Below are positions 1 through 12,359 of a stretch of 64,000 nt of DNA, piece by piece (within the stretch, counting starts at the first letter, position 1; each line of letters starts with the position of its first letter). The stretch is from contig ML986578.1 in NCBI GenBank assembly GCA_010094045.1, forward strand, positions 1-64,000, in the 5' to 3' direction. The notes under the pieces were generated by a model. The model was not told the origin of the DNA and searched no databases. It was given only the letters and a program-made list of their open reading frames with translations. The position numbers and the translations under genes are program-made. Source of the stretch: Lojkania enalia. Taxonomy: Eukaryota; Ascomycota; Dothideomycetes; Pleosporales.

Positions 1-3000
1 CTTGCAGATGAAGAAGCTACTTCACTTTACTCACCCTTGCCATTATGCGGGATGATGTCGTGATTCGCGAGTGAATTGAGGAGCGGACATGGAGATCGGA
101 CGTCACGGTAGCCTGGCGGATTCCATTTCTTAAAGTCCACGGGACGGTGGCTGGGACCCGTGGCACTGCATACGGCTGCGAACATGGGGAAAAGAGACAG
201 AAGCTTCATGGTTGCTAGCCAATGGATACTTGAACTTCCAACGTGTTCTTGCGGTACGTGGAAACTGTGGAGCCGATATAAAAGAGAGGGGTTGATTGCG
301 CGAACGACTGAGTTAAATAAAACGAATATGTATACTTGGAATTTAATTGCGATGCAGAGAACGTGCACAAAGTCCTTTGTCGCAAAGTTAACTGCTGAAC
401 ATGCAGGGACTCCAAATATTGATGGTTTAACCCGCAGGGAAGAGCTCAATATAGGAGCAGTGAAACATGTTGAGGTCGCGGAAAATGCTGAAAGTCGACT
501 TGAAGAAATGAAAGCGCGGTGATCATTTCCTGCTGTGGTACTGTACCTTGACCGCTGTTGGCTCATTCCAGCACTCGAACCCATACTTTTGGGTGATGGG
601 ATTCTAGGAATCGCTATAATTGGGGGTGTAAGACGTTGTGAGCCCCTATCACGTTGAAGTTCCGGACCCAACCTGGGAAAGGAATGCATGCGGCGCAGGG
701 CTGACAGAAGGCAACTGGCACACAATACAGAACAAGAGAAATATTGAAACGCCTCCTTGTTTATTTGTTTGATAGATATTTCTCAAATCCTCGCGGCAAT
801 TCTTATGCACTGAATGCCCCATGGTATTCACTGGATGCCAAATCGTACCGTAGGGCTGAACCCCGATTTGCCTGATACAACATTCGTCCGCCTAATCCCT
901 TATACATACAGGGAGGGGGCCGTTTTGCCTCGCTGGCTTAAAAGCACCTTTCCTCCTATTATCGATATCCATGGGCTCAGTTGATCGTTGGACCTTTCGA
1001 GGTAGGAGGCGTTTGTCATGCGATGATTGTGTTGCAAAGAAACGATGGTGATAGATCCTTATAGGACACCACTTCCCGCGAGCAACTCAGTTTTCTGAGA
1101 GATCCTTTTCATTTGTATTAGTAGGAATATGGGACATACGGGGGCAATGGTCTATGATCTTAGCTAGTCGGGCTGTGTAGTGGTCATTGGACGGAGAGGT
1201 GGCTTTGAGATGGCTTTATTCATAGTGCGCACTTTGACTATTTAGCTTTTTAAGTACATATTCATTTATCATATCCACTTACAGCGTTTCTAACAGATGC
1301 AGAGCTTCTTGATTGCCATCGGCGAGGTGCATTGCGGTGAAAAGGTTAAAAGAGTCATGTGCTATCTTCTATTCCCAGGAGGTGTGCGGGCAAACGCAAG
1401 CTCCTCCGATTTGGCCTCTCTGCCGACATAGAGAATCTAGTGGTTTACTAGGGATTTTGGCTCTGGGGAGATACGAGTGATGCGTGCGCCAGAATCTGTT
1501 GGATCGAGATGGGGTGGTGCCATATCATGAGTGTCAGGACAATATGCAAGGCCCCCCCCAGAATAGGATTTTGATAACACAGTGAGCAGGCCAAGAGAAA
1601 TATCAACGAGGAACTAGGAGAACTGCTCGAAGAGCAACGGCACTTCGCAAGATGACTTTCGATATATCAAGTCGGCAATTTCCTATTGAGTCCCGAGCTC
1701 CCAATGAAACGGGGCTCCTGCCATGAACGGCAAATGGCGGAGTGACAGAACTGGAAACGTAAGATGGTCTCGAAACGCCGAGATTTCCACCACTGTCAAC
1801 AAGCAGAGCTTACGCAGCAATAAGCTCTTCTGCCTGCCTTAACACTATCTCGTGTGCCTTTTTTACTCCTATAGGGAAAAGGGCAGACCATGCCAGGGCT
1901 GAAAATATCAACTTGAGAGCAGAACGTAATGCTTTCATCACAGGTCGAACGAGAAATCTTTTAGCCATAGGCGGAATAATCGTGACTGGACAGTCATCAA
2001 GTGTTGATAAACGTCAAGTTAAGGTTTCGCTGGCAGGATTCAAACAAGAACGGGCAGGCTTGCGACCGCTCCTATGTACGGCCTTCCAAACAGAGAGTGA
2101 TGGCAAGGGCTTTGGGGCGATACGAGCAAGGCTGTATGACAGTTCGTCAGCCTCGGGGAATGGAGCGGCCGATCTTACGCCCATAAACCGTATCGGATGA
2201 AAGAGTCGACTAGCTGAGACGCTGTACTGGTACCCCCAACATTTCGGGGACTGAAGGCATCTCGATCCCACCACGAGGTTGTTTGAGATTGAAACATTGC
2301 TGCTGGTGAAAGTGGTACCGCGAGGACCGGGTCCTGCCGGCGGCAGCCCCTCAAGCTTCTTGCCACCGGCCCAGCGAGAGAGCACTGGAGCATTGGACGC
2401 CTCCCGGAGCAATTTGCTCGTGGTCGGCGACCCGTCGTAAAACCAACCAGATTTCCCGGAACGTTGATTTGCCTGCGGACTCGGCTCCGCTGCCAAAGCG
2501 AGGTGGCCCGTCACGACGGGAATGAGGCGGATGACACCGGCAGCGCGGCCACGAGGCTGGAGACTCGAGAAGGAGATTAAATTCAGAGCATGTGTCCGTG
2601 GCGCTCACGCCCGTGTGCTTTGCGGGAGACGCGTCGTTCTAGAGATGCTGTAGGCATGGTTTCTGTTGAAGGGCTGTTTGGCCCCGTACCTCGTAAAAAT
2701 AGACGAGAGCTACGGGCTAGAAATAGCAGAGTCCATGACCAAGCAGCGATCACAACAGGCGACTATTCCATAGCTAGGTGAGAGGCCTCTCTTGGACTGG
2801 CGGTTTTTTGACAGCGTCTGGAGCCTGGGAGTGCGCGGCATGATCCGACACAGGGTTCTGTGGGACCTGGTTCCTTTTTATTATCAAACCAAGCTAGCAA
2901 AGGTTCTCTCCAGCTGTGCGCGTCTCCGTACATGATTGGTGAGCATTCGAAACTCGTCCTCCATACCCAATAAACGGTCAGCTCGCCGCTTCAGGTCGTG

Positions 3001-3354
3001 GCTGCAGGCGTCGACTGTGCAGCTCACATCGCCCACTCAGATGGCCATAGCGAGGCTGACGCCCGGCTGAGAGCTCAGCCTCGTCCACCCTCCCCCATCC
3101 AAAATCGGGTTATCAGGCAGAAGTATTTGGCCTGCCCCGCTGTCATCAGATCGACTGAGGAACGCTTCCGCAAGATCTGACACTTGCCACTACGCGGACG
3201 TGCAATTCATCCTCAAACCCCAGTCGCCACCCAGTACTGTTGGGAGCATTATAGTCGCCCCACTAAGAGAGAAAAACAACTTCCGAATACGTCCGGCTGA
3301 GAAGCGGTCAGCACCCGCCCTCTTCGACGGGTTTCTCAGACTATACAAATCCAA
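1..3354. other. Gene-free left-hand stretch
   Basis: No reading frame here has recognisable protein content. The longer open frames, such as those around 27-725 and 1913-2514, overlap on both strands, have no family resemblance and no matching splice signals, so I treat them as chance. I see no tRNA, rRNA, inverted terminal repeat or tandem array. The last few hundred bases probably hold the promoter and leader of the zinc-finger gene that starts at 3355. Confidence 0.6.
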
Positions 3355-4074
3355 ATGCCTCCAACGAGATCCAAGTCTAAGACCAAAGACGAGGTCCCCG
3401 CTAGCACTTCTGCGGGAACCCAGACCACTGGTCCGATTGAACCGCCACCAGCAAAAGAGACCCTTGTGGCTGCCCCGACAATTGAGACGCCGACTACATC
3501 TCCGACTCTCCAGGCGCCGGCAAGGACGCCGCCTAGAAGAGTCCTTCGATTGAAATGCCCGACTTGCAATGACTACCCGGATGGCTTCCGTAGCGAGCAC
3601 GAACTGCGTCGCCATACCAACCGTGTCCACAGAAAGACGCGTAAAGTGTGGGTGACCATTGACACGTCTCCAGACAAGTCCTTTCTTGCGAATTGTAAAG
3701 CGTGCCAAACCGGAAAAAGGTACAATGAGTGCTATAACGCTGCAAGTCACTTGCGGCGGATGCACTTCCATCCGCACAAACGCGGCGAAAGAAAGATGAC
3801 GGCGGCCGAAGCTCGACGAGGCGGGAAGCCCGGAGACCTCGATCCACCCATGGATGTCTTGAAGGCCAATTGGCTACGAGAAGTTGAAGAAATAGTAGGG
3901 GAAGGAGATGATGAGTTGCCCCAGGGTGAAGGCCGAGACGTGCCTACAACTCAGTTCCAATTGCAGCCTACGTCAGCCGTGAAGGTCGAAGGAAAAGCAC
4001 CACCTACACCAACCACCCCTTCTACTAGATCGATGGCCATCGATAGCATTGTCGACAAAGTTGATGCTTCATAG
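3355..4074 (+). CDS. C2H2-type zinc-finger protein, DUF7896-like
   Basis: Single-exon frame of 239 residues from the ATG at 3355 to the TAG at 4072-4074. Residues 1-60 are rich in Pro, Thr and Ala and probably disordered. Next comes a C2H2-like finger (CPTCNDYPDGF...HELRRHTNRVH), then a second Cys/His unit (CKACQTGKRYNEC...HLRRMHF). Spacing and sequence resemble the paired-finger module of the fungal DUF7896 family as I remember it. The C-terminal 90 residues are acidic and Pro/Thr-rich. Such proteins are presumed nuclear and DNA-binding, but no target or pathway can be read from the sequence. No intron is needed. The neighbours give no functional clue. The family assignment is by memory of the motif; the coding call itself is firm. 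Confidence 0.78.
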   Translation: MPPTRSKSKTKDEVPASTSAGTQTTGPIEPPPAKETLVAAPTIETPTTSPTLQAPARTPPRRVLRLKCPTCNDYPDGFRSEHELRRHTNRVHRKTRKVWVTIDTSPDKSFLANCKACQTGKRYNECYNAASHLRRMHFHPHKRGERKMTAAEARRGGKPGDLDPPMDVLKANWLREVEEIVGEGDDELPQGEGRDVPTTQFQLQPTSAVKVEGKAPPTPTTPSTRSMAIDSIVDKVDAS

Positions 4075-5269
4075 AATTTCGCCGGTAGCGTTGTGAGGCA
4101 TTCCTCGGGGTCTTTGCAGGCCATATGCACCGCTGCAGGGGGAAACCGATGCCCCCCAACAAGCACGACCAGTACTACCAGCCAGTCATAGGCTGCACAG
4201 GGATCTTGCTTTTCTATCTTCTCGGCTCTCTCGATATATACTTCAGCATGCCTTCTATATTTGCTGAAGATGCTAGAAGGGATACATATTGGCAGTGATT
4301 CCCTTGAAAGAAGGGAATGGAACGAGGAGCCAAAGCATGATTTTTTGAGAGAGAACGGACATATTTTCAAATATAAAAAAGTGAATTGGTGCTGGCAGTC
4401 TGAGGAAGCCATGTGTAGAAATGTCCACTCCTGGCGCGTAGTGGTACAGTAGACAAGGAATGACTGAATGTAGATGTTGAACAGGTCGTGTGATTAGTTG
4501 AAATCATGTGGAATATGCAATGACTACATGCCAGCGCCCTTTTTAGATCGTCTGAGGTTTCTAGGTCATATCCGGCTCCCAGAATACCGAGAAGCAAGAG
4601 AATTTCGCAATTAACATTTCAACAGGAGACTCGACGCGGGCCACCTTAAGTAGCCAAGACCAGTGATGCAATGGATGAGATGTGTGTTGATGCACCGCGA
4701 GAACCACTGCAAGACGGAGAAATATGTGCAGAACGCTCAAGAGCCGATTACAAGGCCATAGAGACGATAAACGAGCCCATCCGACAATGGCGTGTAGTGG
4801 GATTAAAGGCGCCTCGGACGGTGGGAGTGTGGACGATCCCTTTTCTGGGGGTGTGCGGTCTGTGCGTACAATTTTCATGTGCATTCCTAGACCGTCGCAA
4901 ATCCTTCGAAGCCACGGCACCATCCGCTCACCCTTCTCCTCGCTCAGGCCTCAGCACGGCATCAGTAAGTGTCGACGATGCGCGCACGTATTATCGCATA
5001 GCGCCCTCGCTGACGCCGCGCTCTTTTAGGCCTGCCGTCCACACCATATCCGCATTCTTCTCCTCGCACTTTTCACTACAGCCTCCAACGAATGTGCCCC
5101 TAACGGTCCCCGTGACTAGATATTCAGGAGCCGCAATGACGGCTATCTTTCCAACGCCGCAACTCCGGAGAGTAACTTAACCCGACGTGGCACTGCACCT
5201 TAGGACAGATCGGGAAAACAGGCCGCTACAGACACGATTTCGAGGGACGGACGGCTTGTTGCCATCAGA
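4075..5269. other. Intergenic, no gene seen
   Basis: The 3' flank of the zinc-finger gene followed by the upstream region of the next gene. Open frames at 4671-5180 and 4724-5029 overlap in different frames, lack recognisable protein features and have no supporting splice sites, so they are not called. Confidence 0.55.
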
Positions 5270-6719
5270 ATGGCGTCGCATGTTTCAGAATCGGTGCAAA
5301 GATTCAATCCTCTCCATAGTAGAGGCAATACTTGGTCAAGGCGGTTTGTGAAGCCTGCTGTAAACCTAGGCCGGCTCTATGCACATCCGAGGTACAAACC
5401 TCGAGGTTGTTGGGCATACCTAGAAGATGGGTCAATATTCATACATCCTATTAAATGCTTGGACCACAATGCCATGGAGTCTCAACTAAAGACTATACAA
5501 TGTTTTGTGAATGAGAGACGAAAGGCTGCAAAAGAAGATAGGCCGCGTATAGTAATAAAGTAAGCAACTCGGTGATTATTTCACGCGGGATATTTCACAA
5601 CTGACGTGGCAGGGAAGGCAAGGGGATACCGATGTACTTCGAATTTTGGTGCGCAAGCCCGATATTCCTTGTAATTGCATCAGTCCGGCCCCTCTTCCAA
5701 CATCACACTACAAAAGGTGGCTTGTAAAACTTGATAAGTCTGGTTCATACTTAGGGTCCTGGCGAGATAATTACTATTGTGAACATGGTGCAAGGCCTTA
5801 TTCGCCGTTTGAAGAGCTTCGGCTAGCGCCCAATGAGTTTCGAGGCACTTTGATCAACGGCGTGTTGCAACCGAACGTACGCCTAGGCAATGGCATATAT
5901 GATCTGCAGGTTCGCCACAATACTTCCGGGCTTGCCTCGCAGGATGAAGAGAGAAAGGGTGATCAATGGGAGGGTTCTTCTGAGGAGAGAGAAGATCGGG
6001 AAATGAAAGAGTTGACGGCTACTTCCCGAAAAGATAAATATCGCCGTGGTATCGAACCTAATAAGAAAAAGTTCGTGGACGACATGGAGACTCTTCCGAC
6101 GGGTAGCACTGGAGCGAGTAGTTCTAGCAAGAGGCTGCCGACCCTCATTTACCGACCGGACTCCTCCATAAGCGACTATCCGAGTGAGTATGCGGGCCAG
6201 AGTATTGGGAAAACACGGGAATTTGGTGGTGAAGCGCGGAACTTAGAGGGAAGAGGCCTCAATAATCGAGATGCCGGGCTCGAGGCATGCGAGCAGCATG
6301 TGCGGCATAAAGACATCAACCAATTGAGACGCCAAAATCAGTTCCTAATAGAAAGACAGGCAGTGTTAGAAGGGCGGCTCAGAAAACGACCCTTACCGAT
6401 TAGAAAAGTTCCTGTTGGCATAAAAGATGCCGACGGGGTAACACTACGGACAAGGAGAGTTTCCATGAATCCTAGAGATGCCGCTAGCCCTTCTACACTC
6501 GACAACGAAGAACGGACTCCGCCTTTGCCCCCAGGCGCTTCTCATACTACTAATACTGACGACGTACTGTCAATGGCGCCAGAGGACAAAGCTCATATCA
6601 CAGACCCCTCATTTTTCAGAGTGCCTCCGCCACAGTCTTTGCAAACGCTGAGGACGAACCCGAAGCGAGTATCAAAGACTCAAGAAGGAACGAACGGAAC
6701 AAATAGAAACGTATTTTGA
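5270..6719 (+). CDS. Unrecognised protein, two exons
   Basis: Exon 1 runs from the ATG at 5270 and ends near 5551-5559. Exon 2 begins near 5613-5617 and ends at the TGA at 6717-6719. The short intron has two workable splice pairs, GTAATA...CAG (5552-5612) or GTAAGC...AAG (5560-5617). Both restore the same downstream frame and include a CTGAC branch-like site. The product is about 455 residues. Residues 1-200 look globular, with aromatic and Cys-containing stretches (GCWAYLEDGSIF, DNYYCEHGARPYSPFEELRLA). The remainder is charged and low in hydrophobics (Arg/Glu/Ser/Pro), probably disordered, with a possible short coiled coil around INQLRRQNQFLIERQAVLEGRL. I recognise no family and assign no function. 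Confidence 0.6.
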
Positions 6720-7297
6720 TCTCCTAATGGGCTTGCAGCCCTGGTATCGGAATCTACACGTTTGAGGCAATTTTGATACCCGCTAGAATATTGCCTTTAG
6801 TTGGCTCAGGTAACAAAGAGCTGCTATTTGAATCGAGCATTTGTGCCCATTTAAAGATACTGTACAGTCACATGTTGCAATCTTGATGAATATGTCGCAA
6901 CACTCGTCGGCACTTGATTGTATTCTCGTGGTGTATTCAATGGGGGTATATCAATACAATGTACTAATGTGCTGCTCCCACCGTTACTCTGTCTTCGTAA
7001 CATTTTCGAGGAACCTCGATATAAATGTTACTGATGGAGCGAGTAGCAGGTTAGTGCAACTAGGCATCTGGCTATTATACAGTCCTTTTTGGGGCTCCAA
7101 CCGAGCACATTGCAGAACCTCGAAGATGGGATACAACAAGAAATAGAAGATCATCTAATGACAGATGCTTGAAAAAGCGTAGCGAAATGGCCGACAACCA
7201 ACACCCGACACCATGCCATTCCCTGATATTCAGATCATAGGCGAAACCTCATAAACAGCGGCCGTAACAATGCTTTACCCTGCCGCCGAAATTGCTA
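6720..7297. other. Intergenic between convergent genes
   Basis: This holds the 3' flanks of two convergently transcribed genes, the unrecognised gene on the plus strand and the receptor gene on the minus strand. The open frame at 6841-7146 resembles no protein family and is not called. Confidence 0.5.
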
Positions 7298-8646
7298 TTA
7301 CACAGCACGTTCGACCGAATTCGTGCTGAACCCACTTTCGCTTTGATTTCTTGATGAGAGCCTGCTCTGGATGGTGTCGCGATCAATGCCTTTGGTATGC
7401 TTTGATTCGACTTGGATATTGGTCTCGGTGAGAATTCCAATGGCATTTGGGCCCGGCTTTATCATCGAATCCTGCGATCCCGAAGGGCTTGGATCACGGC
7501 TTGGCGGTGATTTGTTTCGACCAGCGCTGCGACCGCGGGTGTGATGGACGAGACGAGATCTTCGGTTACTACCACCAACGATGGTAACCGTGCGCGCAGT
7601 GCCGACTTCCTTATTCATAGATGATAGTCCGAAGCCCGCATCGTCGCCCGGACGAGCCGCGTTCGTTGCTACGGCAGTGACGGTGTGGTGGTGGGATGAT
7701 AGTTGGTTGGACACCAAGACACGGCGGGTCATGGTGTAAAGAAGTGCGTCAATCCACCCACATGAGGTCAATAACGTTCCCGCCACGCAGAAGAAGGCAT
7801 CAGGCATTGCTGTGCCTGTCATAGCAACCATTCGTCCGACAGCAATCGGCAGTGTGAGAATAACGTAAACGGCAGGATACATGACCATGAACTTGGTGGC
7901 TCTAGACAGCTTGGTTGTGTCATTGTTGATAATAGTTCGAAGCCTCCCTCGGAGGTGAACGAAGATATGGCCATAAATTGCAATGGTCCCGAATTCCACA
8001 ATGAAGATCCAGAGATAGTGTAGGTAGAGTCGTTCTTCTTCGAAGTCTACGGAGACCCAGCACTTGCGAATATCAGCATATGCAATCATCTTCGTTGAGA
8101 AGCAACGCTTACCCAGCCTCCAGCACGAGCAAAGAAGCGATCCTGATACATAATCGGCCCGAGAATAGTGAGGAGCAGCGCCGCGAACCATATCGCAACA
8201 ATGCACACTACAAACCACACATACGGCATCTTGTATCCTCTTACGACGCCCAGCCAAGTATGTATCGCAATTGCCAGCACGAAGAACCCGCTCGCCACAT
8301 CCCCAATGTGAAGGAACCACGCTTGAATGAAGCATGGTGCTGTTGGCGCCAAGATTTTGTTTAGTCGCAACCAGTGGAAGGATATTGCGAACGCTATCGA
8401 TTGTTGAAGGTCCGCAAGTAGGAGGTTGTAAATTAGAATAACGTATTGATTGTATCCCACATATTCCCTATAGTGTTTCCGCCACGCCACCATTCGCTGT
8501 GTGATAAAGATGAGCAGCCCGGTCACCGAGATCAATGAGAGCATCGCACATAGCGCAACGGGTATGAGGCCGGTCCGGAGAGTGGGAGTGAGAGGATCCA
8601 GGCTGTTGGGGTGCGGAAAGTACCGCTTCATGAGTTCAACCATCAT
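7298..8646 (-). CDS. Git3-type G-protein-coupled receptor
   Basis: Two exons on the minus strand: 8113-8646 and 7298-8062, with an intron at 8063-8112 (GTAAGC...CAAG), phase 0. The product is 432 residues. Seven hydrophobic segments can be placed. The first (around residues 20-45) follows a short N-terminus, and five lie before or just after the exon junction. The junction creates the GGWCWVS segment typical of the fungal Git3 glucose/cAMP-receptor-like family. The last helices (YPAVYVILTLPIAVGRMV and FFCVAGTLLTSCGWIDALLY) resemble the family's C-terminal domain. A cytoplasmic tail of about 150 residues is rich in Ser, Arg and Thr. Git3 of fission yeast senses glucose and signals through Gpa2 to adenylate cyclase; the ligand of this paralogue is unknown. 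It is expected at the plasma membrane. Confidence 0.88.
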
Positions 8647-11600
8647 CTTGACCGTACTGTTCTCGGATGAGACATGCGTGAATGCGTCAATTGAGTAGAA
8701 GTTGGCTCTGTTTTGAACGGTTCAGGACACCATGATGAATAAAGCGACGAAGCTTGAGCGATAATACGTAGAGGACCCAGATTTTCCGGCTGGGCTATCA
8801 GGAAGCCTTTGAGGGGTTGTGACTCGATGGCCGAAAAGGGAAATGATTTCTTTGTGTTGACAAGCGGGAAAGTTTTGGGTGGCTTGGATTCGTTAAAGGG
8901 AGAATTATCGACAAGATCGCCGAGAATATTACTGATACGCGAGATATTGAGGGTATGAAAGAAAGAGAGGGAGAAATCTTTTGGATCCACTCTGGTGGAG
9001 CAGTGCGCCGTAATATGATGATTGGGGCGGGCGTCTGGACGGCGGGTGGGCTCCTCTCGGACTCCAATGCAAGTGCTCCATGCTCTATGACAGCTAAGAA
9101 TGAAAGTGGTCAAGGTCTGGCTTGGAGGTATTAGCGTCTAGCTCCCCTGTACGCTGGAGACTGGAGTGCATGCATGTACCCACTCGTGTATGGGCTTGGA
9201 GTTCGGAGGAGAGGGTCGGCTGTGGGTCTAGTGCCCGGACCTTTCTTGTCCCAATCCATCTAGGGCTGGCTGTCGGCATGTATGTACCAGCAGAGCAGGC
9301 AAACGGTCGACCGCATGAAGCCTTGCGAGCTACTGTCGTGTGATGGGTTTCAAAGCCAACCTTCATCGACGAGCGCGCCCGCCACCACGTGGTATCCGTT
9401 ATCACATGGCGACGCCTCGTCTGTGCAATCCTAGAGGAACTCGAAGGAACATCGAAAGACGAAGAAAAACGCATCCGGCCAGCCACCAGCCGCCGCACAG
9501 TCGAGTCTAGCTTGTCAATGTTTACCGGTTAGGATACAAGCCAAAGTCGGCGTTCTGCTCTCTCTGGAGAGCGCCGCGGCTGTGGGTGCGCGGGATAGCA
9601 TTACATATTTATTGGACGCTTACAATCTGAGAGAATGCGGTGATGAGCGTTGACATGACTCGAGGGCCTGGGCCGTATTGTTCTTTGACGCGGGACATGT
9701 GGAGAAATTCTCCCTCTTTTACCTAGCCTCAGATCTGGGGGATGCTTGCCCTGCCCTCGCTGACCAGCCTCTCACCTGCGTTCTGCCGATTCTCAGGGGC
9801 GGCTTACCATTGCGACTATCGATGGAGGATCATCGCAAAGCGAGGGGTCAGTCTGTCGCGTCATCATCATGTATGGTCAGCACACCGTCAAGATGTTTGA
9901 CAGGTACGTAGCTCTGGCAAGGTCAATAGCAATCAGACTAATAGCACGGATCCTATTACCCGCCCGCCAGTCTTTGACCCTTGGAACTCTCAGAAGCGAG
10001 GGTCCCGCAGCGGCTTGCATGCGCAATAACCAGGTGTACCAACAACCTGGCATACAGAATTTTCTTTCGATGACTTACATCGAATCTTCTCCTGACTCGA
10101 CAACGGCCGCACACGGGAGCACACGGCATTCTCACCGCCATCGATCGCTTGTAGGAGAGACACAGGCATACGCCAACTCCTGATACTTGAACGCGAAAGA
10201 TGAAACCCATTAGTCCTTCCAGCGATAATTCTTGATCGCCACGTGCAGTGGTTCTGTCTTGAAACAAGTCCATGTTGGCAATCAGCTGCGATTTGTTGCG
10301 ATACAACGGCACCATCGTCAGGGCTGCATACACCCTTACCGAGACCACAGCACGCATTCGCCCTGACAGAATTCGAAAGCTCCAAGAATCGCCCAGGCTC
10401 GTCAAGACATTTACCGATGCATAATCAGCGTCCTAAAGATCAACGATTCCAGGTCGCGGCTTCCGCTTTGTTTCTTGCGACTTGGGGCTTTGCCAGCAAT
10501 GAACAGTCAACCAAGGCCTTCTTGCTATACATTAGAGAATAAGATTCTGCGCACCTAATCGGACGAGGCTAAATCTATACATGAAGAGGGCGAAATATTT
10601 GTCTTCTAGAACTCCAAGTTCAAGCTAAGGATGCTACTGCGCTGGGACGCGCGACTCATTGAACGGTCTATGACAAAACTCCTCTCAAGGAGCACATAAA
10701 AGTGACACATAATACGTGTAACTTGACCGCTTGCGTTCATTGAGGCGGAGCAAACCAATTCTACGTCGGCAGAACATTTCCCGTTGCAGCATGGTATGAA
10801 ACCGTACTTTTGGCTCTTCTGCAATATCGAAATCTCATCACACCTTGGGAGGAACAGATCGCGGACGGAAAAAGGCCAAAACCAGACATTGCGCCGCTAG
10901 AACGGCGTGTGAGCTAAATGAATGCTTATCCGGCTGTTGTAAGAGTAGCTGTTGCCCGCATTGACGCCTTTCTGTGGGGTACGGAGCAGCATGCACCGGA
11001 ATTATGAGATTTGCGTCGGTGAATGCTGCGAGGTCTCGAAAACCGCTTCTCAGGTCGCACCGTCGTTACCCGGCGAATTTCACATTGCCAAAAAGGCCTC
11101 CAGGCCATCTTCCTGGTGTACTTGCAACATTGGCTGCAATCGTTGCGCTCACTTCTAGAAGGCAGGGCCTCGGTTGTGGTTGGAGCGCATTGCTTGGATG
11201 CGGGGTGGATGAGAATCTTCCCCAGCTTTCCGCAAGCATCATACCACCTGCCAGGATTCTCTCGCCCTTTAACCTCAAGCCACACAGGCCCTTACCCGAT
11301 ATCTGGGGTGCAGTGCCAATGTCATGGCAAGCTCCCATCCGATCCGCATCACCAAAGTTTATTGCTGGCTTGCTTCTCTTGACCTTTCCATTACACACGA
11401 TCCCATTTCGTTTCATTTTCAGCCATTGCCATCGTTTCTGCTGCAACCATTGATATGTGGCATGTCCACGCCGTTGCAGCCATCATGCAACATTGATGCC
11501 AGATGATGGTTCTTAGTATCTGGCTAAGAACATGTAGGAGCGGCAACACCACTGGGAATTGTGGCTGCCGCCTTACTCTGGACCTGCTTAAGTCGGTTAG

Positions 11601-12359
11601 CCAGTAATAGTCCCTTGATAGAGCTTTCAAGGAATCTGCATTCTCCAAGTCTCGACATGTATCTTCCGTATCAATATCTCGTCCCTTGTAGCCTTCCTTC
11701 GATCTACGAATATATGATAGCTAAGTGGACTGTACTATCCCCTGATGATGGAAACTATAACTTCAGCTTGGCCTCTCTTATCTTTGGGCCCCGCTATCTC
11801 TGCGGCCAAGCAGTACCTATGGTAATTTTAATTCATGCCCCAGGCCCAGATTCAAGGGGCAGCACGAATTTTTGTCCGCATAGGGAATTTGAAGCAGCGA
11901 GGATGTTGTCGTGGCTTGCTTTCCAAGGGTTAAAAATCCCATCAGTGGTGAGGTGAGCAATCTCTATTGCCCACTCGAGTTCGCAACTTTTTGCATTTAC
12001 CATTGGTTATCTTCTACTATGGTTCCGTCTATTGAATCCTACAAGTTAAGCACTGAGTCAGCGTAAAGCTGATACACAGTTGAGATTGGTTCCGTTTTCT
12101 GACAGCTGTCAACTTAGCGCCTCCGAAATCCCGCCATGGCAGCCAATCTTTCAAGCGAATGTGTAAAATGTTCGTGGGCTTGTACCTCAAGGTTCTTAGA
12201 GGTTCCTCTTGTGTGGGCGCTCATAACGAACGCTCACTTGAAGTCATAGCATTGGATGGGCTGGGCGCAATTTCAACGATCCCTCATCCAATGTGTTCAC
12301 GGTATTGCCATATAACTTCCTCTTCGGTTCGATTACCACGTGTCAATTCGGCCCGAACA
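8647..12359. other. Long gene-free interval
   Basis: About 3.7 kb upstream of the receptor gene and downstream of the dehydrogenase-like gene. Several overlapping open frames of 60-150 codons occur on both strands (for example 9094-9498, 9956-10405, 10926-11446). None shows a domain, consistent splice sites or coherent composition. I see no terminal repeats or transposase motifs. The first few hundred bases next to 8646 presumably contain the receptor promoter. Confidence 0.5.

Noticed and set aside
2014..2514. A 166-codon minus-strand frame and a possible tRNA T-loop-like sequence near 2037
   Set aside because: The frame has no protein signature. The GGATTCAAA-like sequence lacks the stems needed for a tRNA.
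9094..9498. A 134-codon minus-strand frame upstream of the receptor gene
   Set aside because: No family signature; antisense to another frame of similar quality.
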